From Lachnospiraceae bacterium UBA7205 (GTDB lineage: Bacteria > Bacillota > Clostridia > Lachnospirales > Lachnospiraceae), in contig DKUL01000015.1 of the NCBI GenBank assembly GCA_002490665.1, forward strand, positions 50,899-74,556: 23,658 nucleotides of DNA, read 5' to 3'. Below, in pieces: positions 15,275-23,284 of this stretch. The notes beneath the pieces were generated by a model. The model ran no database searches, was not told the DNA's origin, and saw only the letters and a list, made by a program, of their open reading frames with translations. The position numbers and the translations under genes were made by a program. Each line of letters begins with the position of its first letter. Positions within the stretch are counted from its first letter, which is position 1.

Positions 15275-15865
15275 ATGATAAGATATGTACTTGCCTCGGC
15301 TTCACCGAGACGGCTGGAGCTTATGGAACAACTGGGAATTTATTTTGAGGTCTCCCCGGCACATGGCGAGGAGAAGACTACAAAAGAACTTCCGGAGGAT
15401 ATTGTCGAAGAGCTTTCCTGCGCAAAAGCATGTGAGGCGGCAGACCGGTATGCGGACAAATACAGAAATGACACTACTGTCATAATTGGCGCGGATACCA
15501 TTGTGTTTCACGCAAATGAGATTATGGGAAAGCCAAAGGATAAAAACGATGCGGCGGCAATGCTCGCGAAGCTGCAAAATGATGTGCACCAGGTATATAC
15601 CGGAGTGACGCTTGTGATTATGGAAAAAGGTGAAAGAAGAAATGTGACATTTCACGAAAAGACGGATGTAACCATGTATCCGATGACGGATGCCCAGATA
15701 CAGGCATATGTGGCGACGGGTGAGCCGATGGACAAGGCGGGGGCATATGCCATACAGGGAAAATGCGCCATCTATATCAGGAAAATAGACGGCGAATACA
15801 ATAATGTGGTAGGACTTCCTGTTGCCAGACTGATGCAGGAGCTTTGCGCACTGGGGCTGGCGTAA
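15275..15865 (+). CDS. maf: Maf family nucleoside triphosphate pyrophosphatase
   Basis: Maf proteins hydrolyse dTTP, UTP or modified nucleotides to monophosphates and help clean the nucleotide pool; overproduction in Bacillus blocks septation. The 196-residue length is typical. Motifs: the opening SASPRRLELMEQLGI (nucleotide-binding and catalytic Arg), GADTIV near residue 72, and GKPKDKNDAAAMLAKL. GGAG lies 6 nt before ATG. It starts 10 bp after ppk1 and is the last gene before the inverted repeat copy, so it probably ends the pheA-ppx-ppk1-maf transcript. Confidence 0.93.
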   Translation: MIRYVLASASPRRLELMEQLGIYFEVSPAHGEEKTTKELPEDIVEELSCAKACEAADRYADKYRNDTTVIIGADTIVFHANEIMGKPKDKNDAAAMLAKLQNDVHQVYTGVTLVIMEKGERRNVTFHEKTDVTMYPMTDAQIQAYVATGEPMDKAGAYAIQGKCAIYIRKIDGEYNNVVGLPVARLMQELCALGLA

Positions 15866-15886
15866 GATGGGAACGGTTGAATAAAA

Positions 15887-16024
15887 GTAACAGTTCAGCC
15901 CAGGACTTTGCACTGTGCTGCAAAGTCCGTGAGAAAGCGTAGGGGCTGGGATGCATCAAGCCACCACAAAGTGGTTTTGCATGGCTTGATGCCTGTAACA
16001 GGAAGCCGAAGGCTGAACTGTTAC
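15887..16024 (-). repeat. 138-bp structured repeat, copy B (inverted relative to copy A)
   Basis: The reverse complement of the element at 5529-5665, about 91% identical by eye (about 11 substitutions, one single-base indel). It has the same perfect 14-bp terminal inverted repeats. Within the small internal hairpin, copy A has ATCGC-TTC-GCGAT and copy B has ACCAC-TTT-GTGGT in the same orientation: a T-A pair became C-G and a G-C pair became A-T, so pairing is kept. It fills the gap between maf and the next gene; the 20 bp before it and the 30 bp after it hold nothing else except the ribosome binding site. Confidence 0.9.
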
Positions 16025-16054
16025 GAATAGAAAGGTATAAAGGAGAGAAAAGCT

Positions 16055-16318
16055 ATGCACGAGTATGATGAAGCGGTACTAAAGTGTTTTCTGGAGAACC
16101 AGCTCCAGCTTCTGCCCGAGAAGGTAGCGGATAATATTGACGAGGCGGAGGCATTCCTCGAGGAGTGCGTCGCGGTGGTTGTCGATTCCGTTGACGAGGT
16201 ATGGGACTATTTTAATGAAGAGGGAATAGACCTGGAAGGGCAGGAGAAAGAGGAAATAGCGGATGCGCCGGAAGTATTCGACATCGGTGACGGAAGATAC
16301 CTGATTGTGGAGAGTTAG
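16055..16318 (+). CDS. Small acidic protein, 87 residues, unknown function
   Basis: I do not recognise a functional domain. The protein is strongly acidic (many Glu and Asp, few Lys and Arg), with a likely N-terminal helical part (YDEAVLKCFLENQLQLLP), a hydrophobic stretch AVVVDSVDEVWDYF that could be strand and helix, and a C-terminal GDGRYLIVES. There is no signal peptide or membrane segment, so it is probably cytoplasmic. A very good ribosome binding site (AAAGGAGAG, 8 nt from ATG) supports it as real. It lies immediately after the repeat copy and 41-77 bp before a long gene of unknown function, depending on that gene's start. Similar short proteins seem common in Lachnospiraceae, sometimes under misleading automatic names; that is memory, not a search result. 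Confidence 0.75.
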   Translation: MHEYDEAVLKCFLENQLQLLPEKVADNIDEAEAFLEECVAVVVDSVDEVWDYFNEEGIDLEGQEKEEIADAPEVFDIGDGRYLIVES

Positions 16319-16395
16319 GAACTGTTCATCAACAGACAGGTCAGGGTACACAGGTTATTTTGAACAGAGAGAAAGATAGGAAAAGGGAAAACAAA

Positions 16396-18513
16396 GTGGA
16401 GAGAAAAACAAATATTTCAGTATGGCAGTTAAGGCTGTTTGAGGGCTTTGACAAGGATGTAATGGTAATGCAGCGCGACGAGGAGGAAGTCTTTGACGAG
16501 GCAGTCCATGTGTTTTTTGACAGGGAATACTATGATGCGTATGTCGCAAAGGCATCAAAATACAGCGGACACCGCTATGCGTACCATGAGGATAAGCTGG
16601 GGGAAGTCATCAACCAGATATTTGACGAGGAGATTCCCGGGCTGGTGCTTCATATCAGCACGACCGAGGGCGCGCCAAAGAATGTGCTGGGGGACGAGAA
16701 ATACATTGCGGCAAGGGAGCTTCTGGGTCTGCGGGACGCAGCGGACAGTTACCATTATCTCTACACGACATCCATTGACAGATGTGCGCGGGAGGATGCA
16801 ATTGCGCGCCTTTGGACAAAAAGTGTGTTTATCATCGGACAGCTTCCGGATTTCAGGACCAGACCAAAAGAGGGGGAAAAAGCGGTATTTGAATTTATGA
16901 CCATGAGGAGAAAGAAGGATGGGGCGCAGGCAACGGCAGAGGATTTTGACTATGAGTCCCTGAAGGTTTTTCTGACGGCAGACAGCGCGATGCATTTTAA
17001 TCCGGATAAAAAGCCTGTCAATAAATATAAACTGTCCATGCTGTCCCAGATTGCCAGGGGAAAGCTCCAGGTCATCATAGAGCCGCACAGGAATTACTGG
17101 CTGGAGTATGACCCTGCGAACCTGAATCTGGCAGGACATCTGGATATCCCGCTGTATAATGAGGAGAAGGTACGGGCAAGGATTCACGCGTACATGCAGA
17201 TGGAAAAGATATATGTCCTTCTCGCGCCGCTTCACAGCGATTACAGGGTTTCACTTGGTAACCCGCTTTTGATGAAGCCGGATAATGAAAATATCCTGAT
17301 GTATTTATTTGAGAACTATGATGACGCGGTCAGTTATGTGCTGCAAAACCCGATGCTGCTGCCGGTATTTGACAGCATATTCCCGATAGGGGTGCTGGAA
17401 CAGGACAATAAATTATATAGTCTTGAAACGATTCTTGCACTTGCGCAAAAGCTTGGCGTGGCAGGTGTGAACCTTGACTTTGACACGATGCATGCCATCG
17501 GGTGCAAACTGGCATACCTGCGGGAAGTGACAGGCTACAAACGGGAGCCGGAGGAACTTTTATCGGAGAAGGAGCTGTCGCTGGTAATGCGTGAAAAGGA
17601 CGGCGAAAAACAGTACCGTATGCCAGTGGTTCCATTCTGCGACAAGGCGAATGACTACCTGGTGAGTGATGAGAGGAAGGCACAGCTGGTGTCACACATG
17701 GACAATGATTTTGACCAGGGACTTGCATATATGGCAGGGTGCAGTGTCATTGAGATGATGGTCATGATGCAGGAGGCGGCATCAAGGTACGAGGCTGCAA
17801 GGACATCGGATGATGCGGAGAAAAAGGAGCAGTACAACATCCTGATGAACCGGATTACGGTTTTCCTGACAGAGGCGCTGTGTGAAAAGCCGTATATTTT
17901 TACACTGCGGGAAGAGAATGGCGAATTTACACTTAAGAATAATCTCGTGTATCTGATTGTCACAAATCGTTACGAGGCGGGCAGAAAGGGAGAGGGGAGA
18001 CTGGTACCGGTCGGAATTGACAACCCGCAGTTTATGGAGAAGCTTTGTGAGACAAGCCGGGTGGCTGTGCTGACAGACGGACCAAGCACAGTGTGCATCA
18101 TGGATACCAGGCTGATGAGCGAGGTGGCAAAGCAGTGGAAAAAGGCAGAACCCCTCCGCGAGGAGCTCATGATATACCTGACACAGGGATGCGGGCTGTC
18201 CTATCCCGAGGCAGGCTATTACTACAGGAGACTTCGGACTGACAGCAGCATTTTCGTGGAGTTTACCTCAACCGTCAGGAACGGGGAGTTTCCGCCAATC
18301 GGAATGCTGACCATAGAGGGCTTTACGGCGCAGGGGCTGGCAGAGAAACACGGATTGAATGTACTTCAGGCATATGATGCCCTGTTAAGGCTCAAGGAGG
18401 ATTCCTCTTATGCGGAAAAGCTCAGGGGAGAATCAGGTGCGGAACCGGCGGACGACACGCATGACGGCGAAACAGAGAAAAAAGGGCTCTTTGGAAAGCT
18501 TTTTAAAAAATGA
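16396..18513 (+). CDS. Large cytoplasmic protein of unknown function, about 706 residues
   Basis: I do not recognise the family. I chose GTG 16396 because AAAAGGG lies 8 nt upstream; TTG 16360 would add 12 very polar residues. There is no signal peptide or membrane segment. The protein looks like several alpha/beta modules: an N-terminal part with VHVFFDREYYDAYV; a middle part KIYVLLAPLHSDYRVSLGNPLL followed by an ENYDDAVSYVL helix, faintly like an SseB-type module; a mostly helical part (about 430-500); and a final part ending in a short winged-helix-like stretch (GLAEKHGLNVLQAYDALLRLKE). The last 35 residues are an acidic linker and then a basic amphipathic tail (GLFGKLFKK) that could touch the membrane or a partner. 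It is downstream of the small acidic gene and upstream of an ABC-F gene that has its own promoter. Confidence 0.78.
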   Translation: MERKTNISVWQLRLFEGFDKDVMVMQRDEEEVFDEAVHVFFDREYYDAYVAKASKYSGHRYAYHEDKLGEVINQIFDEEIPGLVLHISTTEGAPKNVLGDEKYIAARELLGLRDAADSYHYLYTTSIDRCAREDAIARLWTKSVFIIGQLPDFRTRPKEGEKAVFEFMTMRRKKDGAQATAEDFDYESLKVFLTADSAMHFNPDKKPVNKYKLSMLSQIARGKLQVIIEPHRNYWLEYDPANLNLAGHLDIPLYNEEKVRARIHAYMQMEKIYVLLAPLHSDYRVSLGNPLLMKPDNENILMYLFENYDDAVSYVLQNPMLLPVFDSIFPIGVLEQDNKLYSLETILALAQKLGVAGVNLDFDTMHAIGCKLAYLREVTGYKREPEELLSEKELSLVMREKDGEKQYRMPVVPFCDKANDYLVSDERKAQLVSHMDNDFDQGLAYMAGCSVIEMMVMMQEAASRYEAARTSDDAEKKEQYNILMNRITVFLTEALCEKPYIFTLREENGEFTLKNNLVYLIVTNRYEAGRKGEGRLVPVGIDNPQFMEKLCETSRVAVLTDGPSTVCIMDTRLMSEVAKQWKKAEPLREELMIYLTQGCGLSYPEAGYYYRRLRTDSSIFVEFTSTVRNGEFPPIGMLTIEGFTAQGLAEKHGLNVLQAYDALLRLKEDSSYAEKLRGESGAEPADDTHDGETEKKGLFGKLFKK

Positions 18514-18542
18514 ATACAAAAAATGAATGTGATAAATTCTCC

Positions 18543-18570
18543 TTGAAAAATCGGCTTATTTATGTATAAT
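18543..18570 (+). promoter_or_regulatory. Promoter for the ABC-F gene
   Basis: TTGAAA (18543-18548) and a perfect TATAAT (18565-18570) are 16 bp apart. It gives a leader of about 50 nt, with AAGAGGAA ahead of the start codon. I see no leader peptide of the kind that controls antibiotic-resistance ABC-F genes. Confidence 0.75.
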
Positions 18571-18627
18571 AGAAAGAGTGCTGATAAACACTGGAAAAAT
18601 TATATATTTATTTAAGAGGAATTTAAC

Positions 18628-20274
18628 ATGATAAGTGCAAACAATGTAACCTATAGAGTTGGAAAGAAAGCATTATTTGAGGATGTAAACATCAAGTTTA
18701 CGGAGGGAAACTGCTACGGGCTGATTGGAGCAAACGGCGCAGGAAAGTCAACGTTTTTAAAGATTTTGTCCGGAAAGCTTGAGACGACAAAAGGCGATGT
18801 TGCCATAACGCCAGGACAGCGGCTTTCCGTGCTCGAACAGGATCACTTCAAGTATGACGAGTATCCCGTCATGGATGTCGTCATTATGGGAAATGCCCGC
18901 CTGTACGAAATTATGAAGGAAAAGGAAGCCATCTATGCGAAAGAGGATTTTACGGACGAGGATGGCATCCGCGCCAGCGAGCTTGAGGGTGAGTTTGCCG
19001 AGATGGATGGATGGGAGGCAGAGTCCAATGCGGCACAGCTGCTGAACGGACTTGGCATTGAAACGGACATTCATTATTCTGCTATGAAGGATCTGAACGG
19101 CAGTGAGAAGGTAAAGGTGCTTCTTGCGAAAGCGCTTTTTGGCAATCCGGATATCCTGCTTCTCGACGAGCCGACGAACCATCTGGACCTGGATGCCATC
19201 GCTTGGCTTGAGGAGTTTCTGATTAATTTTGAGAATACGGTGATTGTTGTGTCGCATGACCGCTATTTCCTGAACAAGGTGTGTACGCAGATTGCGGATA
19301 TCGACTACGGCAAAATCCAGCTTTATGCCGGAAACTATGATTTCTGGTATGAGTCAAGCCAGCTGCTGGTAAGGCAGATGAAGGAGGCAAACAAGAAAAA
19401 GGAAGAAAAGATTAAGGAGCTGCAGGAATTTATTTCGCGGTTCTCCGCAAATGCTTCCAAGTCAAAGCAGGCTACATCGAGAAAGCGTGCCTTAGAGAAG
19501 ATAGAGCTGGATGACATCAAGCCTTCCAGCCGCAAATACCCCTATATTGATTTCCGTCCTGACAGGGAAATCGGCAACGAGGTTCTTACGGTTGAGAATC
19601 TTTCAAAGACTGTGAATGGGGAAAAAGTGCTTGACAACATATCGTTTATTTTAGGACGTGAGGATAAGGTTGCGTTTGTCGGCGGCAACGAGCTTGCAAA
19701 GACAACGCTTTTCCAGATTCTGATGGGAGAGATAGAGCCGGACGAGGGTACGTATAAGTGGGGTGTGACCACATCACAGGCATATTTTCCGAAGGATCCG
19801 ACCAACGAATTCAACAACGATTATACCATTGCGGACTGGCTGATGGGGTACTCCCCGGTAGATGACATTACCTATGTGCGCGGTTTCCTTGGACGTATGC
19901 TCTTTGCAGGAGAGGACGGCGTGAAAAAGGTAAAGGTGCTTTCCGGTGGTGAGAAGGTGCGCTGCCTGCTCAGCAAGATGATGATAAGCGGTGCGAACTG
20001 CCTGATTCTTGACGAGCCGACAAACCATCTGGATATGGAATCCATCACGGCGCTCAACAATGGACTGATTAAGTTTCCGGGCATGGCGATTTTCGCGTGC
20101 CATGACCATCAGTTTGTGCAGACAACTGCAAACCGCATCATGGAAATCCTTCCGAATGGTACACTGGTCGACAAGATTACTACTTATGATGAGTACCTTG
20201 AAAGTGATGAGATGGCGAGAAAGAGAACTGCTGTGTATACTGCCGAGGCAGAGGACGAGAGTGGCGAGGAATAG
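18628..20274 (+). CDS. ABC-F ATPase, YkpA/YbiT-like
   Basis: ABC-F proteins have two ATPase domains in one chain, no membrane part, and act on the ribosome. The 548-residue protein shows Walker A1 GANGAGKST (34-42), Walker B1 ILLLDEPTNHLDL, a linker rich in Lys/Glu and Arg (about 245-300) that would reach toward the peptidyl-transferase centre, and Walker B2 CLILDEPTNHLDM. Two motifs are off consensus: the first signature is LNGSE (156-160) instead of LSGGE, and the second Walker A is GGNELAKTT (352-360) instead of GxxGxGKT/S. The second signature LSGGE (438-442) is intact. The short linker and overall sequence fit the YkpA/YbiT housekeeping group rather than the resistance group, so a general role in translation is more likely than antibiotic protection. 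Own promoter and terminator. Confidence 0.93.
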   Translation: MISANNVTYRVGKKALFEDVNIKFTEGNCYGLIGANGAGKSTFLKILSGKLETTKGDVAITPGQRLSVLEQDHFKYDEYPVMDVVIMGNARLYEIMKEKEAIYAKEDFTDEDGIRASELEGEFAEMDGWEAESNAAQLLNGLGIETDIHYSAMKDLNGSEKVKVLLAKALFGNPDILLLDEPTNHLDLDAIAWLEEFLINFENTVIVVSHDRYFLNKVCTQIADIDYGKIQLYAGNYDFWYESSQLLVRQMKEANKKKEEKIKELQEFISRFSANASKSKQATSRKRALEKIELDDIKPSSRKYPYIDFRPDREIGNEVLTVENLSKTVNGEKVLDNISFILGREDKVAFVGGNELAKTTLFQILMGEIEPDEGTYKWGVTTSQAYFPKDPTNEFNNDYTIADWLMGYSPVDDITYVRGFLGRMLFAGEDGVKKVKVLSGGEKVRCLLSKMMISGANCLILDEPTNHLDMESITALNNGLIKFPGMAIFACHDHQFVQTTANRIMEILPNGTLVDKITTYDEYLESDEMARKRTAVYTAEAEDESGEE

Positions 20275-20283
20275 AATGAGTGT

Positions 20284-20313
20284 GAAAAGAGGCAGACTGT
20301 GCTGCCTCTTTTC
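20284..20313 (+). terminator. Terminator of the ABC-F gene
   Basis: A perfect 12-bp stem, GAAAAGAGGCAG with CTGCCTCTTTTC, and a 6-nt loop, 9 bp after the ABC-F stop codon. The T-run is inside the stem rather than after it. Confidence 0.8.
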
Positions 20314-20413
20314 ATGCTTTAGGTATGCGCACGAGCTGGCGGGTGTGCATGGACTTTTATTAATTGCCAGAACGGAGTGAACAGTAACAGCGGGGAAGAA
20401 GGGAGAACAGAAA

Positions 20414-22081
20414 GTGGGATTCATTGATTTACATGTGCATTCGTCGCGTTCTGACGGTACGTTTACACCGGCGGAGCTGGTGGATTACGCGGTAGAAAAA
20501 GGTCTGTGCGCCATGGCGCTCACGGACCATGACACAGTTGACGGGCTGGATGAAATCATTTCATATGCAAAAGACAAGCCGATTGAGATTATTCCCGGAA
20601 TCGAGTACTCCACAGAGTACAATAAGCGGGATGTGCATATTGTGGGACTCTTTATTGACTATAAGGCGCCAGTGTTTCAAAAATATCTGGCACGGTTCCT
20701 GCAGTCGAGAATGGACAGGAATTATAAGCTCTGCGCGAATCTCAGGGAGGCAGGAATCGACATCACTTATGAAGCGCTGGCGGAGGCATTTCCGGATGCA
20801 GTGATTACGCGTGCCCACTATGCGCGGTATATGCTGGACAGGGGATATGTACAAAGCACAAACGAAGCTTTTTCCAGGTATCTTGGCGACCATACGAAAT
20901 ATTTCGTGCACCGTGAGAAGGTGATGCCGGAGGAGGTCATAAGGGTAACGCTGGATGCTGGCGGAATACCGGTTCTGGCTCATCCGACCCTTTATGGGAT
21001 GGGGCACGAGCAGCTTGAGATTCTGGTACAGCGGCTAAAGGATGCCGGACTGATGGGAATTGAGACAAAATACAGCTCCTATTCCCTCACGGAGGAGAGA
21101 CAGATTAGGCTGCTGGCAGAAAAGTATAACCTGCTGCAGAGCGGCGGTTCGGATTTTCACGGCTCCAACAAGCCGGGGCTAGACCTTGCCGTCGGGTACG
21201 GAAGTCTCTATATCCATGAGCAAGTGCTTGCCGATATGAAGAAGGCGCTTCATACAAAGATATTGTTTACCGATTTGGACGAGACACTGCTTACCAGGGA
21301 CAAGACAATAACAGAGCGGGCAAGGCAGAAGATTCTGGAGATGCTGTCAGCGGGAAACTATTTTGTGCTGTCAAGCGGCAGGTCGACGAACAGCATCCTG
21401 AATGTGCTGGAAACACTTGGAATACAGCAAAACAGCCCGGGTGGCGGAATCTATGCGTCGGCGTATAATGGCGCGGTTCTTTATGACTGTGGCAGCGGTG
21501 AAACGATAGCGCATTATGATGTGCCGCTCCCGACAGCACAGGCGATTTTTGACAAAGCCGCGGGGATGGGGATTCACATTCAGACATACACGGATACGCA
21601 CATTATCAGCAGTGCGGACGACAGGGAAATTGCATTTTATACAAATGTGATAAAGTCGCCGTATATTGTCAGCATGAATCTGGAAAAGGAGCTTTCCCAT
21701 GCACCGTCCAAGCTGCTCGCAATTGACCTGGATGACAGGGCAAAACTGGAAGCGCTGCGCAGGGAAGTGGAGGAATCTGAGATTGGGGCGGACATAACCT
21801 GTGCGTTTTCCAACGCGCAGTACCTTGAGTTTTACAATAAAAAAGCCGGTAAGGGGAATGCGCTTGTCAATCTGTGCAGGGCACTCCGCGTCCATGTCAA
21901 AAATTCTGTTGCGGCAGGGGATGAGGAGAATGACATATCCATGCTTGAGGCGGCAGGAGTCGGCGCCTGCATGGTAAACGGAAATCCGGCTGTGAAGACA
22001 CACGCGGATTATGTCACGCAGCAGGACAACAACCATGATGGCATTGTGGAGATTATTGACAAGTTTATACTGAATCAGTAA
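20414..22081 (+). CDS. PHP phosphoesterase fused to a Cof-type HAD phosphatase
   Basis: Two hydrolase domains in one 555-residue chain. The N-terminal PHP domain (about 1-280) has the metal-binding motifs DLHVHSSRSDG (His7, His9), LTDHDT, GIEYS and the late SGGSDFHG; such stand-alone domains (YciV/RnmA type) hydrolyse nucleotides or 3',5'-bisphosphates. The C-terminal HAD-IIB (Cof) domain (about 282-555) has DLDETLL with nucleophile Asp287 and acid/base Asp289, SSGR, an ASAYNGAVLYD segment, and GDEENDISMLEAAG near 502; relatives dephosphorylate sugar or nucleotide phosphates. The two could act in sequence on one substrate, but that is inference. The start is GTG at 20414 with GGGAGAA upstream. 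No promoter is obvious between the preceding terminator and this gene. A degenerate GGDEF gene follows closely. Confidence 0.88.
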   Translation: MGFIDLHVHSSRSDGTFTPAELVDYAVEKGLCAMALTDHDTVDGLDEIISYAKDKPIEIIPGIEYSTEYNKRDVHIVGLFIDYKAPVFQKYLARFLQSRMDRNYKLCANLREAGIDITYEALAEAFPDAVITRAHYARYMLDRGYVQSTNEAFSRYLGDHTKYFVHREKVMPEEVIRVTLDAGGIPVLAHPTLYGMGHEQLEILVQRLKDAGLMGIETKYSSYSLTEERQIRLLAEKYNLLQSGGSDFHGSNKPGLDLAVGYGSLYIHEQVLADMKKALHTKILFTDLDETLLTRDKTITERARQKILEMLSAGNYFVLSSGRSTNSILNVLETLGIQQNSPGGGIYASAYNGAVLYDCGSGETIAHYDVPLPTAQAIFDKAAGMGIHIQTYTDTHIISSADDREIAFYTNVIKSPYIVSMNLEKELSHAPSKLLAIDLDDRAKLEALRREVEESEIGADITCAFSNAQYLEFYNKKAGKGNALVNLCRALRVHVKNSVAAGDEENDISMLEAAGVGACMVNGNPAVKTHADYVTQQDNNHDGIVEIIDKFILNQ

Positions 22082-22123
22082 TAATAGAATGGATAGGAAA
22101 TGTATCTTAACGAAGGGAAAGGG

Positions 22124-23074
22124 ATGGCAATGAACGAAAAGAAAATGGCATTTGAGCAGAGGATAGAACAGAACAGTAAAAACTATTATCCAAAAGACCT
22201 GTTTGACTTGAAAACGGCGGAGGCAATGCTGGGACAGCTCCATGAAATCTTTGGACTCGATACGCTGATGACGGACAGACATGGCGGCATAGTGATGACA
22301 TTCGGTGATTTTGGCAGCTTTCAACCGGATGTTGTCAATAAGCCCGGAAACAAAATCAGGGTGAAAGGCAGAACCGTATGTCACATTTATGCGAAATATG
22401 ACAATGTTCCGGCAGAACGCTTTGAGGCTGTCAGCAAGCTGCTTGGCGCATATATTGAAACACTGGAAGATTACAGTGAAAAGTCATATCTTGCAAGCGA
22501 GCAGGCAGTGTATTTGGATGAGCTTGAGCAGCAGCTTGAGAAGGAGGCATTCCAGGCAAAACATTCTGGCCAGAATGACCCGCTGACGGGGGCGCTGAAC
22601 AGGAACTGTTTTATAAGCCACATGAAGGAGCTTGCGGAGCGGGAGGTCGTTCCCACTGCGGTAATCTGCGTCAACATCAATGACTGGCGGTTTGTCGACA
22701 ACAATTTCGGCGAGGAGGAAAGCGACCGCCTGATCGTGACTGTCGCCGAAATCCTGAAGGATACGGCAGCGGAGACCGGCATGGAGCATGCCGTGATCGG
22801 CAGGGTAGAGGGAGATGTCTTCAATGTGCTGCTGCCGCTTACGGAGGAAGAGACGGCAAAAGAATACTGTGCAAGGATACAGCAGGCGTGTGAAAGCTTT
22901 GAGGATGCGATACTTGCCCCGAGCATTGCGGTCGGATGCGTGATGCGGACAAATGTCGAGGAAAGTTTTAAGAATATTCTTTCGGATGCCGAATATGCTA
23001 TGTTGGAGAACAAATTCACCATGAAGAATGCGCCCGGATATAAGGAAAGACTTGAGAAAGGGCTAAAATTCTAA
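22124..23074 (+). CDS. PocR-like sensor with degenerate GGDEF domain
   Basis: A 316-residue cytoplasmic protein. The N-terminal part (about 15-110; FDLKTAEAMLGQLHEIFGLDTLMTDRHGGIV, later KGRTVCHIYAKY) resembles the PocR ligand-binding domain. A short coiled stretch rich in Glu (about 120-145) leads to a GGDEF-type domain that opens with DPLTGALNRN at 152. The active-site loop reads RVEGDVF (227-233) where an active diguanylate cyclase has R-x-GGDEF/GGEEF, so synthesis of cyclic di-GMP is unlikely; a role in nucleotide binding or protein contact is possible. I start at ATG 22124 because GAAGGG is 6 nt upstream; ATG 22100 and 22130 are alternatives. It lies 18-42 bp after the PHP-HAD gene, so the two are likely co-transcribed. 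Confidence 0.8.
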   Translation: MAMNEKKMAFEQRIEQNSKNYYPKDLFDLKTAEAMLGQLHEIFGLDTLMTDRHGGIVMTFGDFGSFQPDVVNKPGNKIRVKGRTVCHIYAKYDNVPAERFEAVSKLLGAYIETLEDYSEKSYLASEQAVYLDELEQQLEKEAFQAKHSGQNDPLTGALNRNCFISHMKELAEREVVPTAVICVNINDWRFVDNNFGEEESDRLIVTVAEILKDTAAETGMEHAVIGRVEGDVFNVLLPLTEEETAKEYCARIQQACESFEDAILAPSIAVGCVMRTNVEESFKNILSDAEYAMLENKFTMKNAPGYKERLEKGLKF

Positions 23075-23171
23075 AATAATTATTAAGTGAATTAAACTTC
23101 AAAAACAAAAGAAAAACAAAGAAAACGGAAGTATTTGGAAGGAAACAGGAGATAATACATCTTAAATCCGT

Positions 23172-23200
23172 TTGCAGAACTGCGGACAAAAAATTATTAT
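23172..23200 (+). promoter_or_regulatory. Sigma-A-like promoter of the groES operon
   Basis: TTGCAG (23172-23177) and TATTAT (23195-23200) are 17 bp apart. Transcription would start near 23207, at the edge of the CIRCE operator, the usual arrangement for repression by HrcA. The 95 bp between the preceding gene and this promoter are A-rich, with no gene. Confidence 0.75.
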
Positions 23201-23208
23201 ATGATTTG

Positions 23209-23235
23209 TTAGCACTCAATAGATAAGAGTGCTAA
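23209..23235 (+). promoter_or_regulatory. CIRCE operator (HrcA binding site)
   Basis: A perfect match to the consensus: TTAGCACTC, nine bases, GAGTGCTAA. HrcA binds here and represses groESL and related heat-shock operons; GroEL helps keep HrcA active. Confidence 0.98.
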
Positions 23236-23284
23236 TCAAAAAGCGAATGATATTTTTTTATAAATCTTTAAGGAGGCATTTAAC

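Noticed and set aside
15302..15913. 203-codon - strand frame over maf
   Set aside because: Antisense to maf and begins inside repeat copy B; the maf motifs prove the + strand is coding.
20380..20395. CAGTAACAG near the PHP-HAD gene as a further end of the structured repeat
   Set aside because: Only a short partial match, not extending into the terminal GTTCAGCC sequence, and no stems follow.
21371..22384. 337-codon - strand frame over the PHP-HAD and GGDEF genes
   Set aside because: Antisense to two genes with clear motifs; the translation is Cys/His/Arg-rich and lacks domain features.
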